From contig JAAOED010000017.1 of the NCBI GenBank assembly GCA_016466735.1, forward strand, positions 1 to 61,267: a stretch of DNA of 61,267 nucleotides. Direction: 5' to 3'. Made by a program: the position numbers and the translations under genes. Shown piece by piece: positions 1 to 12,300 of the stretch (position 1 is its first letter; every line of letters begins with the position of its first letter). The stretch comes from Weissella confusa. Its GTDB lineage: Bacteria; Bacillota; Bacilli; Lactobacillales; Lactobacillaceae. Under the pieces are notes generated by a model. The model searched no databases. It saw nothing but the letters and a program-made list of their open reading frames with translations, and had not been told where the DNA came from.

Positions 1-25
1 GCCAGGATCAAACTCTCAATTTGAA
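1..25 (-). rRNA. 16S rRNA gene, 5' tip only (partial)
   Basis: Read on the minus strand, the first bases end in GAGAGTTTGATCCTGGC, the universal 5' segment of bacterial 16S rRNA (the 27F priming site). Only the first about 25 nt are in the window; the rest lies to the left. The exact 5' boundary is approximate because the mature end is made by processing. Confidence 0.95.
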
Positions 26-149
26 GTTTGAGTATAACTCAATTTTTGTTGTTTAACAGAAGTTAAACGAATTTACTAGCGAATTGACTTCGCAAATGTT
101 TTTGCATCAAGAACTAGCTTGATGACCCTACACATTTGTTTCATCGAAA

Positions 150-169
150 CGATATTCAGTTTTCAATGA
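150..169 (-). promoter_or_regulatory. rRNA leader boxA-like antitermination element
   Basis: On the minus strand the leader contains TCATTGAAAACTGAAT, close to the boxA-type TTTGAAAACTGAAT segment common in Lactobacillales rRNA leaders. It sits between the rRNA promoters and the 16S 5' end. Its role in Nus-factor antitermination is inferred from position and sequence. Confidence 0.5.
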
Positions 170-201
170 CCTACGTCGTTGCCTCATCAGACAACTTATA
201 T

Positions 202-230
202 ATCTTAACAGTTGATGAAACGAATGTCAA
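202..230 (-). promoter_or_regulatory. rRNA operon promoter P2
   Basis: Minus-strand TTGACA at 225-230, a 17 nt spacer and TAAGAT at 202-207. It is the proximal of two tandem promoters facing the 16S gene, with about 175 nt of leader between them and the 16S 5' end. Confidence 0.75.
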
Positions 231-300
231 CAACTTATTTAAAGATAATTTTTTTGAAGCGTCTCACGCGGATAACTCGTACCCCGTAACAACTTAATCT

Positions 301-329
301 ATATTACAGATACAGTTACCAATTGTCAA
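301..329 (-). promoter_or_regulatory. rRNA operon promoter P1
   Basis: Minus-strand TTGACA at 324-329, a 17 nt spacer and TAATAT at 301-306. It lies about 100 nt upstream of P2, the usual tandem arrangement for growth-rate regulated rRNA operons, and just downstream of the lysS terminator. Confidence 0.75.
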
Positions 330-364
330 CACTTTCTTCAAACTTTGTTGCATTTATTTTGTAC

Positions 365-398
365 AAAAAAGAGCGATGCCCAAATCTAGGCATCGCTC
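365..398 (-). terminator. Rho-independent terminator after lysS
   Basis: A 10 bp perfect stem (GAGCGATGCC at 371-380 with GGCATCGCTC at 389-398) is followed on the minus strand by TTTTTT. It closes the long pth-to-lysS gene block before the rRNA operon. Confidence 0.85.
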
Positions 399-415
399 CT
401 TAATTTTAATCGTTA

Positions 416-1954
<1,539 letters not shown>

Positions 1955-2003
1955 TTATTAGTTTGCCAATATTGGCCACTTTTTGCAAGTGCCTCGCCCA
2001 AAA

Positions 2004-2897
2004 TTACAATCCTTCAGCATCCTTAGCTGCAATAATACCTGCCAACTCTGCCTCATCGAATTGAATCTTCTTACCTGTAAAGCGATCAACCACTTCGACG
2101 CCGTGATCTTCATCCAACATTTCTTGCAAATCCTTCATTGGCAAAGTAGCCAACATGCGCTCATATTCGCGCTTTGAAATTTCAGGGTAAAGAGACACTT
2201 CCGTCGTCGTCAATTGCTTAACGTTATCCTTACCAAACAAGTTAGCCAACAAATCCATTGGCGCGTGACCTTCAAGCAATTGTGATGAGATAGCTGGCAC
2301 ATGGGCCAACTTCTCTTCCAAAGCCGTAATATCCTCATCAGCTGCATCTGGCAATGCTGAAATCATGAACCCACCAGCGGCTGCAACTGTACCATCAGGA
2401 TCAACCAAAACTGAAACCGCAACGGCAGAAGGAATTTGTTCTGACTTAGCCATGTAGTAAGTCAAATCATCCCCAATTTCACCAGTTACCAATTGCACTT
2501 GACCCGTAAATGGCTCACCTTCACCGAAGTCCTTGGTCACTGACAAGAATCCGTTGTTACCAACAGCACCGGCAACATCTTGTTGGCCCATTGCCGTCAA
2601 TGGCAATTCAACAGTTGGGTTGGTCACGTAACCGCGCACCTCACCTTGTGCTGACGCTTCAACAACAATCTTACCCACTGGGCCGTTACCGTCCATGACA
2701 ACTGCCAAGCGTTCTTCACCCTTCAAGACAGCGTTTGAAACCATCAAAGAACCCAACAATGCACGACCAAGAACCGTCGTACCCAATTGCGATGCTTCGT
2801 GGAACGTTGCAACTTCACGCATCATTTCCGTTGCGTCGATGGCAATCGCACGGAAGTTTCCGTCAGTCGTCACCGCACGTACAAGTGTATCTGTCAT
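2004..2897 (-). CDS. hslO: Hsp33 family chaperone homologue lacking all cysteines
   Basis: A 297-residue homologue of the redox-activated holdase Hsp33, in the conserved ftsH-hslO-lysS order. The N-terminal fold (MTDTLVRAVTTDGNFRAIAI) and linker (EEKLAHVPAISSQLLEGHAP) are clear. The C-terminal domain normally carries CxC and CxxC, which bind zinc and act as the oxidation switch. Here the matching positions read LYPEISKREYER and VVDRFTGKK, and no cysteine occurs anywhere in the protein. Canonical zinc/disulfide activation is therefore impossible; the protein may respond to unfolding or heat alone, or have another role. SD GAGGC precedes the ATG. The frame is intact, so it is not a pseudogene. 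Confidence 0.93.
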   Translation of the reverse strand: MTDTLVRAVTTDGNFRAIAIDATEMMREVATFHEASQLGTTVLGRALLGSLMVSNAVLKGEERLAVVMDGNGPVGKIVVEASAQGEVRGYVTNPTVELPLTAMGQQDVAGAVGNNGFLSVTKDFGEGEPFTGQVQLVTGEIGDDLTYYMAKSEQIPSAVAVSVLVDPDGTVAAAGGFMISALPDAADEDITALEEKLAHVPAISSQLLEGHAPMDLLANLFGKDNVKQLTTTEVSLYPEISKREYERMLATLPMKDLQEMLDEDHGVEVVDRFTGKKIQFDEAELAGIIAAKDAEGL

Positions 2898-2962
2898 CTT
2901 TTCATGCCTCTTATTTTTCGTATATTTCTGTTTACCAGTTTAACACATTCACCATATAGAAA

Positions 2963-2994
2963 AGAGACGTGAACGATTACTCATTCACGTCTCT
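2963..2994 (-). terminator. Stem-loop terminator after ftsH
   Basis: A perfect 11 bp stem (2963-2973 with 2984-2994) with a 10 nt loop lies between ftsH and hslO. Only a short T run follows on the minus strand, so read-through into hslO is likely. Confidence 0.6.
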
Positions 2995-3002
2995 AACGTT
3001 CA

Positions 3003-5063
3003 TTATTCTTGATCAAGCTTGCGTGGTTGCAAAACTTCAACCTTAACGGCTGGTTGTGCATCCTCATCGGCCGTCAACTTACTGTTGGCAGCTTCCTTAG
3101 CTTCATCATACGACATTGGCGTTTCAACATTCTTTTCAACCTTGGTCGTCTCTGGCATCTTACCAGTTTCGAACAAGCTCAAGATTTGCTTCTCATCCAA
3201 CGTCTCGTACTCCAACAAAGCCTTCGCAATTGCTTCGTGCTTGTCCTTGTACTCTTCGATGATTTCGTGCGCCTTGTTGTAACCTTCAGTCGTAATACGA
3301 CGAACTTCTTCGTCGATCAAACGAGCTGTCTCATCAGAGTAGGCAGCTGACTCACCGTATGAACGACCCAAGAATGGTTGACCACCGTTCTCAAGTTGTA
3401 CCATACCAAGCTTGTCTGACATACCATATTCCGTAACCATCGAGCGGGCAATGTTAGTTGCTTGCTCAAAGTCGTTTGAGGCACCTGATGATTGTTGGTC
3501 GAAAATAATTTCTTCGGCCGCGCGTCCACCCATCAAACCAGCAATTTGGTCCATGGCGTCCGTCTTGTTCATCAACATTTGGTCTTCACGTGGCAACATG
3601 ATTGCATATCCGCCGGCGCGTCCACGTGGCACAATCGTTACCTTGTGGACAACACGCGCTTCATTCAATACCAAACCAACGATAGCGTGACCAGCTTCGT
3701 GGTAAGCAACCGTTTCGCGTTCCTTAGCAGAAACAACACGGTCCTTCTTGGCTGGCCCCGCGATAACACGGTCCTCAGCTTCATCCACGTCCTTGGCGTA
3801 AATTGTATCGTGGTTTTGACGAGCAGCCAACAATGCCGCTTCGTTCAACAAGTTTTCCAAGTCGGCTCCGACGAAACCAGGTGTTTGCTTGGCAATTTCC
3901 TTCAAGTCCACGTCATCAGCCAATGGCTTGTTCTTAGCGTGGACGTGCAAGATTGCCTCACGACCCTTAACGTCAGGACGACCAACCAAAATCTTACGGT
4001 CGAAACGACCTGGACGAAGCAAAGCTGGGTCCAAGACATCTGAACGGTTAGTAGCGGCCATCACGATGACACCTTCACTACCTGAGAAACCGTCCATTTC
4101 AACCAACATTTGGTTCAACGTTTGCTCACGCTCATCGTGACCACCGCCCATGCCGGCGCCACGTTGGCGACCAACCGCATCAATTTCATCGATAAAGATG
4201 ATTGATGGGGCAGCCTTCTTTGCGTTATCAAACAAATCACGGACACGGCTGGCACCGATACCGACGAACATCTCCACAAAGTCAGAACCTGAGATTGAGA
4301 AGAATGGTACGCCAGCTTCACCGGCAACGGCACGGGCCAACAATGTCTTACCTGTTCCTGGAGGCCCCTCAAGAAGAACACCAGATGGGATGCGAGCCCC
4401 CAACTTCAAGAACTTCTTAGGATCCTTCAAAAATTCAACAACTTCGACCAATTCTTGCTTTTCTTCTTCAGCGCCGGCAACGTCCGCAAAGCGAACCTTG
4501 TTCTCTGAAGGATCAGCTGGCTTAGCCTTTGACTTACCGAAGCCCATCATGTTACCACGACCGCCTTGTCCGCCTTGGCTCATGCCACCCATCATCAAGT
4601 AGAACACACCGACCAACAACAAGATTGGCAAGAATGAAATGGCCATGTTACCCCAGAAGTTTGAAGCTTCTGGCTTTGTTGTGATTTCAGTCTTCGTCTT
4701 ATCCGCAGCCTTTTGCAAACTCTCCATAATTGGATCGTTGCTAATGACTTGGGTTTCGAATCCTGTCACCTTATTTGAAGCACCACCAACAAGTGAGACA
4801 AGAGAATCGTCCTTTGAACTCTTATCCGTTTGTGCCTTACGATACTCACCCTTAACGTCGTAAACACCCGCGCCAGGTTGAATCGTGATGGTTTTAATCT
4901 TCTTGTCGCGCAATTCCGTCATGAATGTCGACGTAGAGATAGTCTTCGTACTAGTCGTTTGAGAAGGACCGGCTACCCAGTAAATCAAACCCATAATACC
5001 GAGGACTACGATTACGTAGAACAAACTATTCCGGACAAAATTGCCGTTTCGTTGATTCTTCAT
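3003..5063 (-). CDS. ftsH: ATP-dependent zinc metalloprotease FtsH
   Basis: Membrane-anchored AAA+ protease for quality control of membrane and regulatory proteins. Of 686 residues, the first about 35 include a transmembrane segment. An extracytoplasmic region follows, then a second membrane segment near residue 145. The AAA module has Walker A GPPGTGKT, Walker B IIFIDEID and the SRH arginine region (LLRPGRFDR). The peptidase has zinc motif HEAGH. A strong AGGAGG precedes the ATG. It lies downstream of hpt, the usual tilS-hpt-ftsH order. Confidence 0.98.
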   Translation of the reverse strand: MKNQRNGNFVRNSLFYVIVVLGIMGLIYWVAGPSQTTSTKTISTSTFMTELRDKKIKTITIQPGAGVYDVKGEYRKAQTDKSSKDDSLVSLVGGASNKVTGFETQVISNDPIMESLQKAADKTKTEITTKPEASNFWGNMAISFLPILLLVGVFYLMMGGMSQGGQGGRGNMMGFGKSKAKPADPSENKVRFADVAGAEEEKQELVEVVEFLKDPKKFLKLGARIPSGVLLEGPPGTGKTLLARAVAGEAGVPFFSISGSDFVEMFVGIGASRVRDLFDNAKKAAPSIIFIDEIDAVGRQRGAGMGGGHDEREQTLNQMLVEMDGFSGSEGVIVMAATNRSDVLDPALLRPGRFDRKILVGRPDVKGREAILHVHAKNKPLADDVDLKEIAKQTPGFVGADLENLLNEAALLAARQNHDTIYAKDVDEAEDRVIAGPAKKDRVVSAKERETVAYHEAGHAIVGLVLNEARVVHKVTIVPRGRAGGYAIMLPREDQMLMNKTDAMDQIAGLMGGRAAEEIIFDQQSSGASNDFEQATNIARSMVTEYGMSDKLGMVQLENGGQPFLGRSYGESAAYSDETARLIDEEVRRITTEGYNKAHEIIEEYKDKHEAIAKALLEYETLDEKQILSLFETGKMPETTKVEKNVETPMSYDEAKEAANSKLTADEDAQPAVKVEVLQPRKLDQE

Positions 5064-5128
5064 CTATTCCTCCTACAGATAGTTACTACTACCTTCGTTG
5101 CATCATTATTATGTTTCCGAGACAGAAA

Positions 5129-5725
5129 TTAGTGCTCAGGCGTGATGTCGATCGTATCAACCTTGTCCGCGTGGGCAGGATCATAAACTTCACGCTTCAA
5201 GACACCAACATATGGCAAGTTACGGTACAGTTGCTTGTAATCCAAGCCGTACCCAACTACGAACGCCTTTGGAACATCAAAGCCGATGTAATCAACCGTC
5301 GCTTCAACAACGCGACCTTCCTTCTTATCAAGCAAGCTGGCAACCTTAACTGACTTTGCACCACGTTCCATCAACAAGTCGATCATAAACTTCAATGAGC
5401 GACCAGTGTCCACGATGTCTTCCATAATGATGATATCGCGGCCTGAAATATCAGTTTGCAAATCAGTGACCATTTGCACTTCACCTGATGAAGCAACGCC
5501 ACCGTTATAACTAGAAACGTCGATAAATTCAACTTCAGCGTATTGCATGTGACGCATAACATCGACCGTCCAAAGTACGGCACCCTTCAAAACTGACAAA
5601 ATGATTGGTGTACGTCCTTCGTAATCGGCAGCTAGTTGCTTACCAACACGCTCTGCTGCTTCGGCAATATCGGCTTCGCTATAAAGCACGCGCTCGATAT
5701 CGTTATTCATGTCCCATTGGTTCAT
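5129..5725 (-). CDS. hpt: Hypoxanthine phosphoribosyltransferase
   Basis: Purine salvage: converts hypoxanthine or guanine plus PRPP to IMP or GMP in the cytosol. The 198-residue length fits the family. The PRPP-binding signature is IIIMEDIVDTGRSL, and the substrate-side motif KAFVVGYGLDY is present. The ATG at 5725 has AGGAG 11 nt upstream; the in-frame ATG at 5710 has none, so 5725 is kept. A possible promoter with an extended TGCTATG box lies upstream in the 107 nt gap after tilS. Confidence 0.95.
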   Translation of the reverse strand: MNQWDMNNDIERVLYSEADIAEAAERVGKQLAADYEGRTPIILSVLKGAVLWTVDVMRHMQYAEVEFIDVSSYNGGVASSGEVQMVTDLQTDISGRDIIIMEDIVDTGRSLKFMIDLLMERGAKSVKVASLLDKKEGRVVEATVDYIGFDVPKAFVVGYGLDYKQLYRNLPYVGVLKREVYDPAHADKVDTIDITPEH

Positions 5726-5832
5726 GTCTTTTCAATCTCCTAAATCTTAATTCCCCTATCGTTACATAGCATTAAGAATACCATGTTTAACAGTAAATGT
5801 TTAGTGCTACACATAAAAGAAATGTGAACGCT

Positions 5833-6810
5833 TTAATCTTTTCGTGAAAGCAATAAGTAGTTTTCGAAACGTTCCAACTGCAAGCCATTCCCAAGGTCAA
5901 TGAAACCTCGGTTAACATTCGGATTGCGCATCAACTGAATCGCCTGTGTTAACTGACTATCTTTTACAGCGAAGACGTGTTTTTTAGTTAACCACGTCTG
6001 CAAAACCAGCAACAAAACGGCGTCATCAACGCGCCAATCTAACCGGCCGTCTTCCAAAGCCTTCACGTGCACATTAATCGACCCACTCGCCAGTTTCTGT
6101 AATGCCGCAAGTTGATCAGCGAACGCAATCACGTGGTCCTTGGTTTGTTCATTGATATCTTCCAACGCTGGCACAACAGTATGTCGCATGCGATTGCGCG
6201 CGAACGTTTCATCCGCGTTCGTGTAGTCCTCAACCCACTCAGTTAACGGTTCGTTGACTAGTTGCCCGAGCATTTCCTTATCCAGTTGCAGTACCGGACG
6301 AATCAAGTTGATGTCGCCTTGCAGCTGTTGCTTTTTAGCCATCCCCACCAACTGTGTCAAACGACTACCACGCGCCAGCTTATACAAAATCGTTTCAACC
6401 TGATCACCCTTATGGTGGGCCGTAACAATCGCATTCGCACCAACTTCACGCGCGATGGCAATCAACGCCTCGTAACGCTTTTCACGCGCTAACTCTTCAA
6501 CCCCTGTCGTTGGTACCACGTCCCACGCAAGCTGGCGAATTGTCGCACTGGCCAAATTAGGTGTTTGCGCAAACACCCGTTCGACTAGCCCTTGTTCCGC
6601 GTCCGCGTCCGTACGCAATTGATGATTGATGTACGCCGCGCTCACCGTCGGTTGGATATCCGCCGGTAGCGAGCCATCCGTTAACCAACGCAAGACATGC
6701 AGTGAATCCTGACCACCTGAAACAGCTAACAACACATGGTCGCGGTTATCAAATAAGCCTTCTTCCCGAATCATTCGCGTTAAATTAGCACGTACAACTT
6801 TATCTTGCAT
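5833..6810 (-). CDS. tilS: tRNA(Ile)-lysidine synthase, short form
   Basis: Modifies C34 of the AUA-reading tRNA-Ile to lysidine, an essential decoding step. The PP-loop motif SGGQDS is near residue 31, followed by the conserved AYINHQLR and the YEALIAIARE region. At 325 residues it is clearly shorter than the usual about 420-460 residues. The sequence ends soon after the central substrate-binding region, so the C-terminal tRNA-binding domain seems to be absent. The frame ends in a normal stop with no sign of a frameshift. SD GGGAGAG precedes the ATG. Confidence 0.92.
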   Translation of the reverse strand: MQDKVVRANLTRMIREEGLFDNRDHVLLAVSGGQDSLHVLRWLTDGSLPADIQPTVSAAYINHQLRTDADAEQGLVERVFAQTPNLASATIRQLAWDVVPTTGVEELAREKRYEALIAIAREVGANAIVTAHHKGDQVETILYKLARGSRLTQLVGMAKKQQLQGDINLIRPVLQLDKEMLGQLVNEPLTEWVEDYTNADETFARNRMRHTVVPALEDINEQTKDHVIAFADQLAALQKLASGSINVHVKALEDGRLDWRVDDAVLLLVLQTWLTKKHVFAVKDSQLTQAIQLMRNPNVNRGFIDLGNGLQLERFENYLLLSRKD

Positions 6811-6865
6811 GATTCTCTCCCGTTATTTAATGCTTGCCATTATTATATCGCTAATCGAAAAATAA

Positions 6866-6893
6866 AAAGACAATCAGTTGCCCGATTGTCTTT
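6866..6893 (-). terminator. Rho-independent terminator after divIC
   Basis: A 10 bp stem (6866-6875 with 6884-6893) is followed by an A/T-rich tract that reads TTATTTTTC on the minus strand. It separates divIC from tilS. Confidence 0.75.
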
Positions 6894-6905
6894 ATTCGTT
6901 GATTA

Positions 6906-7280
6906 TTATTCACCCGGCAAGTTGAAGACAACTTCACCGTCTTTGCTGTACATGTACTTTTCACGAATCAGCTTTTCCAAATATGAATTATCGCCCAAGT
7001 CTTTTACTTCTTGTTTGAGGTTCGCATTGGTCTTGTTGGCCTTATCAAGGTTTGACTTTGCTGTCTCAAGGCTCTTAGCAGCCGTCTCATACTTTACGTA
7101 CTGCGTATGGTAGTTGACCATTGCAAAAATCGTGACAACTACCATCACTGCAACTAGTACAACGCGTCGGCGCAAGTGCACAACTTGACTGTAACGCATC
7201 TTGCGCTCTTCAAGATTTAATTGGTTGGCGCTCTTAGCGTTCAGCGGCGTGATATTTGATTGTTTGTTAACTGCCATCAT
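6906..7280 (-). CDS. divIC: Septum formation initiator DivIC/FtsB family
   Basis: Bitopic divisome protein that forms coiled coils with FtsL and DivIB at the septum. Of 124 residues, about 40 are cytoplasmic and basic. A single transmembrane helix (VVLVAVMVVVTIFAMV) follows, then a heptad-rich coiled coil (TAAKSLETAKSNLDKANKTN) and the family C-terminal motif LEKLIREKYMYSKDGEVVF. SD GGAGGT supports the first of two adjacent ATGs. The S1-domain gene yabR, which often follows divIC in Firmicutes, is missing here. Confidence 0.93.
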   Translation of the reverse strand: MMAVNKQSNITPLNAKSANQLNLEERKMRYSQVVHLRRRVVLVAVMVVVTIFAMVNYHTQYVKYETAAKSLETAKSNLDKANKTNANLKQEVKDLGDNSYLEKLIREKYMYSKDGEVVFNLPGE

Positions 7281-7480
7281 TCCGCTGACCTCCCCGAGAT
7301 AATTTGAGCGGACACTCTAATATAGACCTACACCATTAACCAATTCTCCCATGCTCTTACTGTACAGTAGACACCGGATAATCTTAAGCAGGATTACCTT
7401 TCCTTAACCTTTTCGTATCAAAACCTAACGGATAGTTATCCACAAGCGCCTTTCACCACATTTTTACAACATTTCCTAAA
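7281..7480. promoter_or_regulatory. divIC upstream region with a 12 bp palindrome
   Basis: A 200 nt gap between the rqcP terminator and divIC. It should hold the divIC promoter. A possible minus-strand TATATT lies at 7319-7324, but no good -35 is visible. A perfect palindrome TACTGTACAGTA sits at 7358-7369 and could be an operator; no regulator is assigned. Confidence 0.4.
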
Positions 7481-7508
7481 AAAAGACGCCCTATTTAGGG
7501 CGTCTTTT
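7481..7508 (-). terminator. Rho-independent terminator after rqcP
   Basis: A 13 bp perfect stem (7481-7493 with 7496-7508) that ends in a T-rich tract on the minus strand. It closes the pth-mfd-murJ-like-rqcP operon. Confidence 0.85.
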
Positions 7509-7516
7509 CGTCTTAC

Positions 7517-7795
7517 TTAATTTTCGTCGTTACCGAAATCTTGTTCGTATGATTCTGACACGATGCTGTACATGTGTTCTGCTTGTTCCTTACGAACAAC
7601 TTCAGCCGTGCTCTCAACCTTAAGAACAGATGTCTTGTTTCCAAAGCGAATCGTCAACTCATCACCTGTCTTAACGTCATTAGAAGACTTCGCTGTCTTG
7701 CCGTTGATGTCGATACGACCTTGATCCGCGATTTCCTTAGCAACCGTACGGCGCTTAATGATACGTGAAACCTTCAAATACTTATCCAAACGCAT
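7517..7795 (-). CDS. rqcP: S4-domain RNA-binding protein RqcP (YabO)
   Basis: A 92-residue S4 domain protein ([20 protein letters not shown], then a GRIDINGK turn). In Bacillus, RqcP helps RqcH add alanine tails to stalled nascent chains on 50S subunits. The gene overlaps the stop of the upstream flippase-like gene by one base, so they are translationally coupled. Its position after the SpoVB-like gene matches yabM-yabN-yabO in Bacillus, without yabN. Confidence 0.92.
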   Translation of the reverse strand: MRLDKYLKVSRIIKRRTVAKEIADQGRIDINGKTAKSSNDVKTGDELTIRFGNKTSVLKVESTAEVVRKEQAEHMYSIVSESYEQDFGNDEN

Positions 7796-9384
7796 TATTT
7801 TCTTCCTCGATTTATAAACTGATAAATTTGGCGTCCCTTAGGCAAGGCGTCCCACTCTGCTTCTTCTAGTAGCGCTGTCCACCACAACATTAAAACAAAG
7901 ACGATGGCGCCAACGCCTACACCGACAACTGTCGTTAAAACACTGGCCAGGCGTGTTGCACCAAATAGGCTATGCCCTAGTATATACGCAAGACGGGCCA
8001 AAATGCCAACTGCGAGCAAAATTGCAACCAATTTTCCCCACCATTTCTTTGGCACCCAACTTATCCACAGACTTTCAGGCAAGCGAGTGAGCGTAAATAT
8101 TAAGAATGGCAGCAATGCACCAACCGTTGCCAACGACGCACCGGCGATACCTAAAATTGGTACCAACCAGATGTTAAGACCCGCTTTCACTAGCATGGTT
8201 AATAAGACAAACCATCCTAAGCCTCGCGTCTTATCAAAGCTCTGCAAAACGCTGGTTGAGACAACAATCAACGTCGCTGGCACGATGCTAATCGTGAACA
8301 GCGCCAGTGCGTCACTACCTGCCGGTGAACCAAACAACAATTGATTAACTGATGGCATAATGGCTACCAAACCGACCGTTGCCACACCCGAAAGCAAAAT
8401 AGAAAGGCGCATCGTCAATTGGAAATCATTCCGCAATGCTTGTTCATCATGTCGAATCACGTGCTGACGTAGCGCAGGCAACAACGATGTCCCGAGTCCA
8501 GTCGCCAAGACCATCCCCAACTGAACTAACGGTTGGCCACGATCATAGACTCCTTTGGTGAATTCAGCTTGGTGCGCCGTTAACCCGGCGTCTTGCAACA
8601 ATAACTTCGTTGAGAACGAATCGACCAACTGTAGCAAAACCAGCAAAGCCGCTAGCATCGCTATCAACCCGCCTTCACGCCACAAACGGCCGAACAAGTG
8701 ACGCCAGCTTAACGCTTTCGACTGCTTAACCGTCTCATCAATTGGTAACGACCAAATGCGACGAAGTGACGTCGCTAGAAATAATGTTGCGGCCAATCCA
8801 GCAATCGTCGCCCCAAAAGTTGCCCATTCACCAATCCGATACACGGACCAGCTAGCATGTACACCCCACCAAGCAACACCAATAATAATCGCCACGCGTA
8901 CAATTTGTTCAATGACTTGCGACATCGCAGTAGGCACCATATTCAATTGGCCTTGCGCATAGCCACGACCAATTGCCAAAAATGGCATAAACCAAAACAT
9001 CCAAGCGACCGCGCGCACAACTGGGTACAATTTCAAATCGCCACCCATCAACAATGACAAGGGTGCCGCCCCACCATACACAATCGTGAATAATACAGCG
9101 CTAATGCCGACTAGTGACCAGAACAAACGACGCGCTACCAGTTGTTGATGCATTTCATCCGGTTGTTCCGTGATGATTTTTGAAATAAACAACGGCCAGC
9201 CACTCAAAGCAAGCACCATGCCAATACCGTAGATTGGATAGACTTGCTGATAAACGTAGAAACCAGTATTACCAACTAGGTTTTGGAACGGCACGCGATA
9301 CACTGCACTCAGCACCTTAGCAATTAAGCCTGACACCGCCAAAACACCGGCGCCAGCCATCAAATTCTGACTTGTTTTAGGCAT
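7795..9384 (-). CDS. MATE/MurJ-SpoVB family polysaccharide flippase-like protein
   Basis: Polytopic membrane protein of 529 residues with about 14 predicted hydrophobic segments, of the SpoVB/YabM branch of the MOP superfamily. It starts with the family N-terminus ([20 protein letters not shown] and [10 protein letters not shown]). Relatives move lipid-linked cell-wall or polysaccharide precursors across the membrane; the exact substrate is not visible from sequence. The ATG at 9384 has AAGGAG 6 nt upstream; a TTG two codons earlier is rejected. The start overlaps the end of mfd by 8 nt. Confidence 0.88.
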   Translation of the reverse strand: MPKTSQNLMAGAGVLAVSGLIAKVLSAVYRVPFQNLVGNTGFYVYQQVYPIYGIGMVLALSGWPLFISKIITEQPDEMHQQLVARRLFWSLVGISAVLFTIVYGGAAPLSLLMGGDLKLYPVVRAVAWMFWFMPFLAIGRGYAQGQLNMVPTAMSQVIEQIVRVAIIIGVAWWGVHASWSVYRIGEWATFGATIAGLAATLFLATSLRRIWSLPIDETVKQSKALSWRHLFGRLWREGGLIAMLAALLVLLQLVDSFSTKLLLQDAGLTAHQAEFTKGVYDRGQPLVQLGMVLATGLGTSLLPALRQHVIRHDEQALRNDFQLTMRLSILLSGVATVGLVAIMPSVNQLLFGSPAGSDALALFTISIVPATLIVVSTSVLQSFDKTRGLGWFVLLTMLVKAGLNIWLVPILGIAGASLATVGALLPFLIFTLTRLPESLWISWVPKKWWGKLVAILLAVGILARLAYILGHSLFGATRLASVLTTVVGVGVGAIVFVLMLWWTALLEEAEWDALPKGRQIYQFINRGRK

Positions 9385-12300
9385 CAGCAACTCCTTCTTC
9401 AGGAGCTAGCGTGTTAAATACCGTCAACAAACCAGTTAGCCATTCTTCAGCCGTTTGGTTTGGTTGAATTGGCACTTCAGCCTTAACTGGATCCGGCACA
9501 ACCACCTGACCGCGTACCTTGGCCAGTGCCAACGCTTGCGTAAATTGTTGCGCCGTAAACTTTGAACGGGCATCGAACGTCACAACCAAAATGTTTTGAC
9601 GCTTGAAGTCACGACGAATCGTTGCAATACCAACGCGGTCAGCTGCCGCCTTAAGACGTCCAACCAACAACAAACGTTGCGCAGCTTCTGGCAATTCACC
9701 AAAGCGATCCAACAAATCATCTTCAATTTCTTCAAACTCAGCTGATGTCTTAGCCTTACGAATACGTTGATACAAATCTATCTTTTGTGGGCCATCCGCC
9801 ACATAGTCAGCCGGCAAGTACGCTTCAACTTGAACATCAAGTTCGGCATCGAACGTTTGCTTACGCTTACCTTGCTTTTCGGCAACTGCTTCATTCAACA
9901 TCTGCGTGTACAAATCATATCCAACCGCATTAATGAAGCCGTGCTGTGATTGACCCAGTAGGTCACCCGCACCACGAATCGACAAATCACGCATCGCAAT
10001 CTTAAAGCCAGAACCTAGCTCCGTGAAATCACGAATGGCCGTCAAACGCTTTTCACTTTCTTCGTTCAACGAACGGGTTCCTGGATAGGTGAAGTAGGCA
10101 TAGGCAATATTGTTTGAACGACCGACACGGCCACGCAACTGATAAAGTTGCGCCAAGCCCATGTGATCGGCGTTTTCAACAAATAGCGTATTAGCATTTG
10201 GAATATCCACACCTGTTTCGATAATGGTCGTCGTCACCAGTACGTCGTATTCACGGTTAATAAAATCAACCAGAATCCCTTCCATTTGCGCCTCAGTCAT
10301 TTGACCGTGGATATAGCCAACCCGCGCATCCGGTACCAACGACTCAATCATCGCCGTGACTTGTTCGATATCTTCCACACGGTTGTGGAGATAATACGTT
10401 TGACCGCCACGTGCCATTTCTCGTTCAATCGCACTCGCCGTCACACGACCATTTTGCTCCATCACATACGTTTGAATTGGATAACGATTTGCAGGTGGCG
10501 TTTCAATCACAGACAAATCACGGACACCAACCATCGCCATGTTCAAAGTACGTGGGATTGGCGTGGCCGTTAGCGTCAAAACATCGACGTTCGTTTGCAA
10601 CGCCTTCAAACGTTCCTTGTGCTTCACACCAAAGCGCTGTTCCTCATCGATAATCAAGAGTCCTAAATCACCAAACTCGATATCCTTAGACAAAATTCGG
10701 TGGGTGCCGACGACCACATCAATGGTGTGATTCTTCAACCCTTCCTTTGTTTCGTCCATTTGTTTCTTCGTTTGGAAACGTGACATGATGGCCACGTTAA
10801 CGCCAAAACCATCAAAACGACTCAACATTGATTCGTAGTGTTGTTGGGCCAAAATCGTTGTTGGCACCAACATTGCAACTTGCTTACCATCGTGCACCGC
10901 CTTAAAGGCTGCACGCAAAGCGACTTCTGTTTTACCAAAGCCAACATCCCCGACCAACAAACGATCCATTGGCCGTGACTTTTCCATATCAGCCTTGATT
11001 TCCTTCGTTGAGCGAATTTGATCAGGCGTTTCAGGGTATGGGAAAGCATCTTCAAAGGCACGAATGACATCATCATCTGGTGCGAAGGCATAACCTTGCT
11101 TCAATTCACGCTCGGCATATAGTTGGAGCAATTCATCCGCAATGTCTTCAACCTTCTTGGCTACCTTGGCCTTCGCCTTCTGCCATTCCGTGCCACCCAA
11201 CTTATTAATCTTAGGGGCCTTCTCAGCCGCGCCAACATACTTTTGCACCAAATCCAATTGCGTGACTGGAATGAAAATCTTCGCATCCTTTTGGTAGGCA
11301 ATCGTGATGTAGTCTTGCTTAACGCCACGGTTTTCAATTGTCTGCATGCCTTCATAGACACCGACACCGTGGTTCACGTGAACCACATAGTCACCGGGCT
11401 TTAGTTCGTTATAGCTCTTAATACGTTCCGCGTTTGATAGCGTTTGGCGCTTCGGAGCCTTCTTGCGAACTTGCTGGAACAATTCACGTTCCGTCAACAC
11501 AATCAACTTTTGCGCCGGCAATTCAAAACCAGCACTCAGTGGCATGGTCGTCACTTGGGTTCGGCCGGGCGCCAAAGCATCCGGCGCCACCTCATTGATT
11601 TTGACCCCAAAATCAGCCAACGTTTGCACCAACTTAGCTTGTCGCTCGGTTGTATTCGTCAAAAAGATAATCGTCTCGCCTGACTTCTGCCAGCGCGCCA
11701 CTTCACTCTTCAACATTGGCATTTGACCAAAGAACTGTTGTGCTGGACGGACCGTCAAATTCGTCAAACTTGTCTGACGCAATTGGCCAATGCCACGTTG
11801 CAATGGTGAGAACACCAAACTAGCTTGTTGCACATCACGCGCCAAATCAGCCAGTTGCCAGCCCAAATCAGGATCTGGCAAAACACGTTGCTCAGCCATC
11901 TCATCGGTCCACCAATTTTGGTTGTCCAATGTGATTTGATCCGCATTTTCCAACGCACGTGGGTAATCATCAAACACTGCAATACCATCAGCTGGCAAAT
12001 AATCTAACAAACTCACCGCATCTGGATAAAGAATATGCAAATATTGACGAATTTCTGGTAGCAAACCACCTTGGCTCATCATCGACAACAACGGACTCAT
12101 CGCTTCAGTCAAATGACGCTTATCAGCGCCGTCCAACTTGTCACGGGCTTCGGTCATGGCAACTTCCAAATTCGTCGTAGCCGTTGCCAAATCATCTGCG
12201 TCAATTACCAAATCTGTTGCGGGCAAAATTGTGATGCTGTCCAAATTTTCCAGACTACGTTGCGTTTCCGCGTCAAAGCTACGCAGTGAATCCAACGCCG

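Noticed and set aside
2004-2897. Hsp33 homologue considered as a pseudogene
   Set aside because: The reading frame, start site and all other conserved regions are intact; only the cysteines are replaced.
3009-4602. Several 80-180 codon frames opposite ftsH
   Set aside because: They are antisense shadows of a strongly conserved protein; they have no ribosome binding sites and no recognisable composition.
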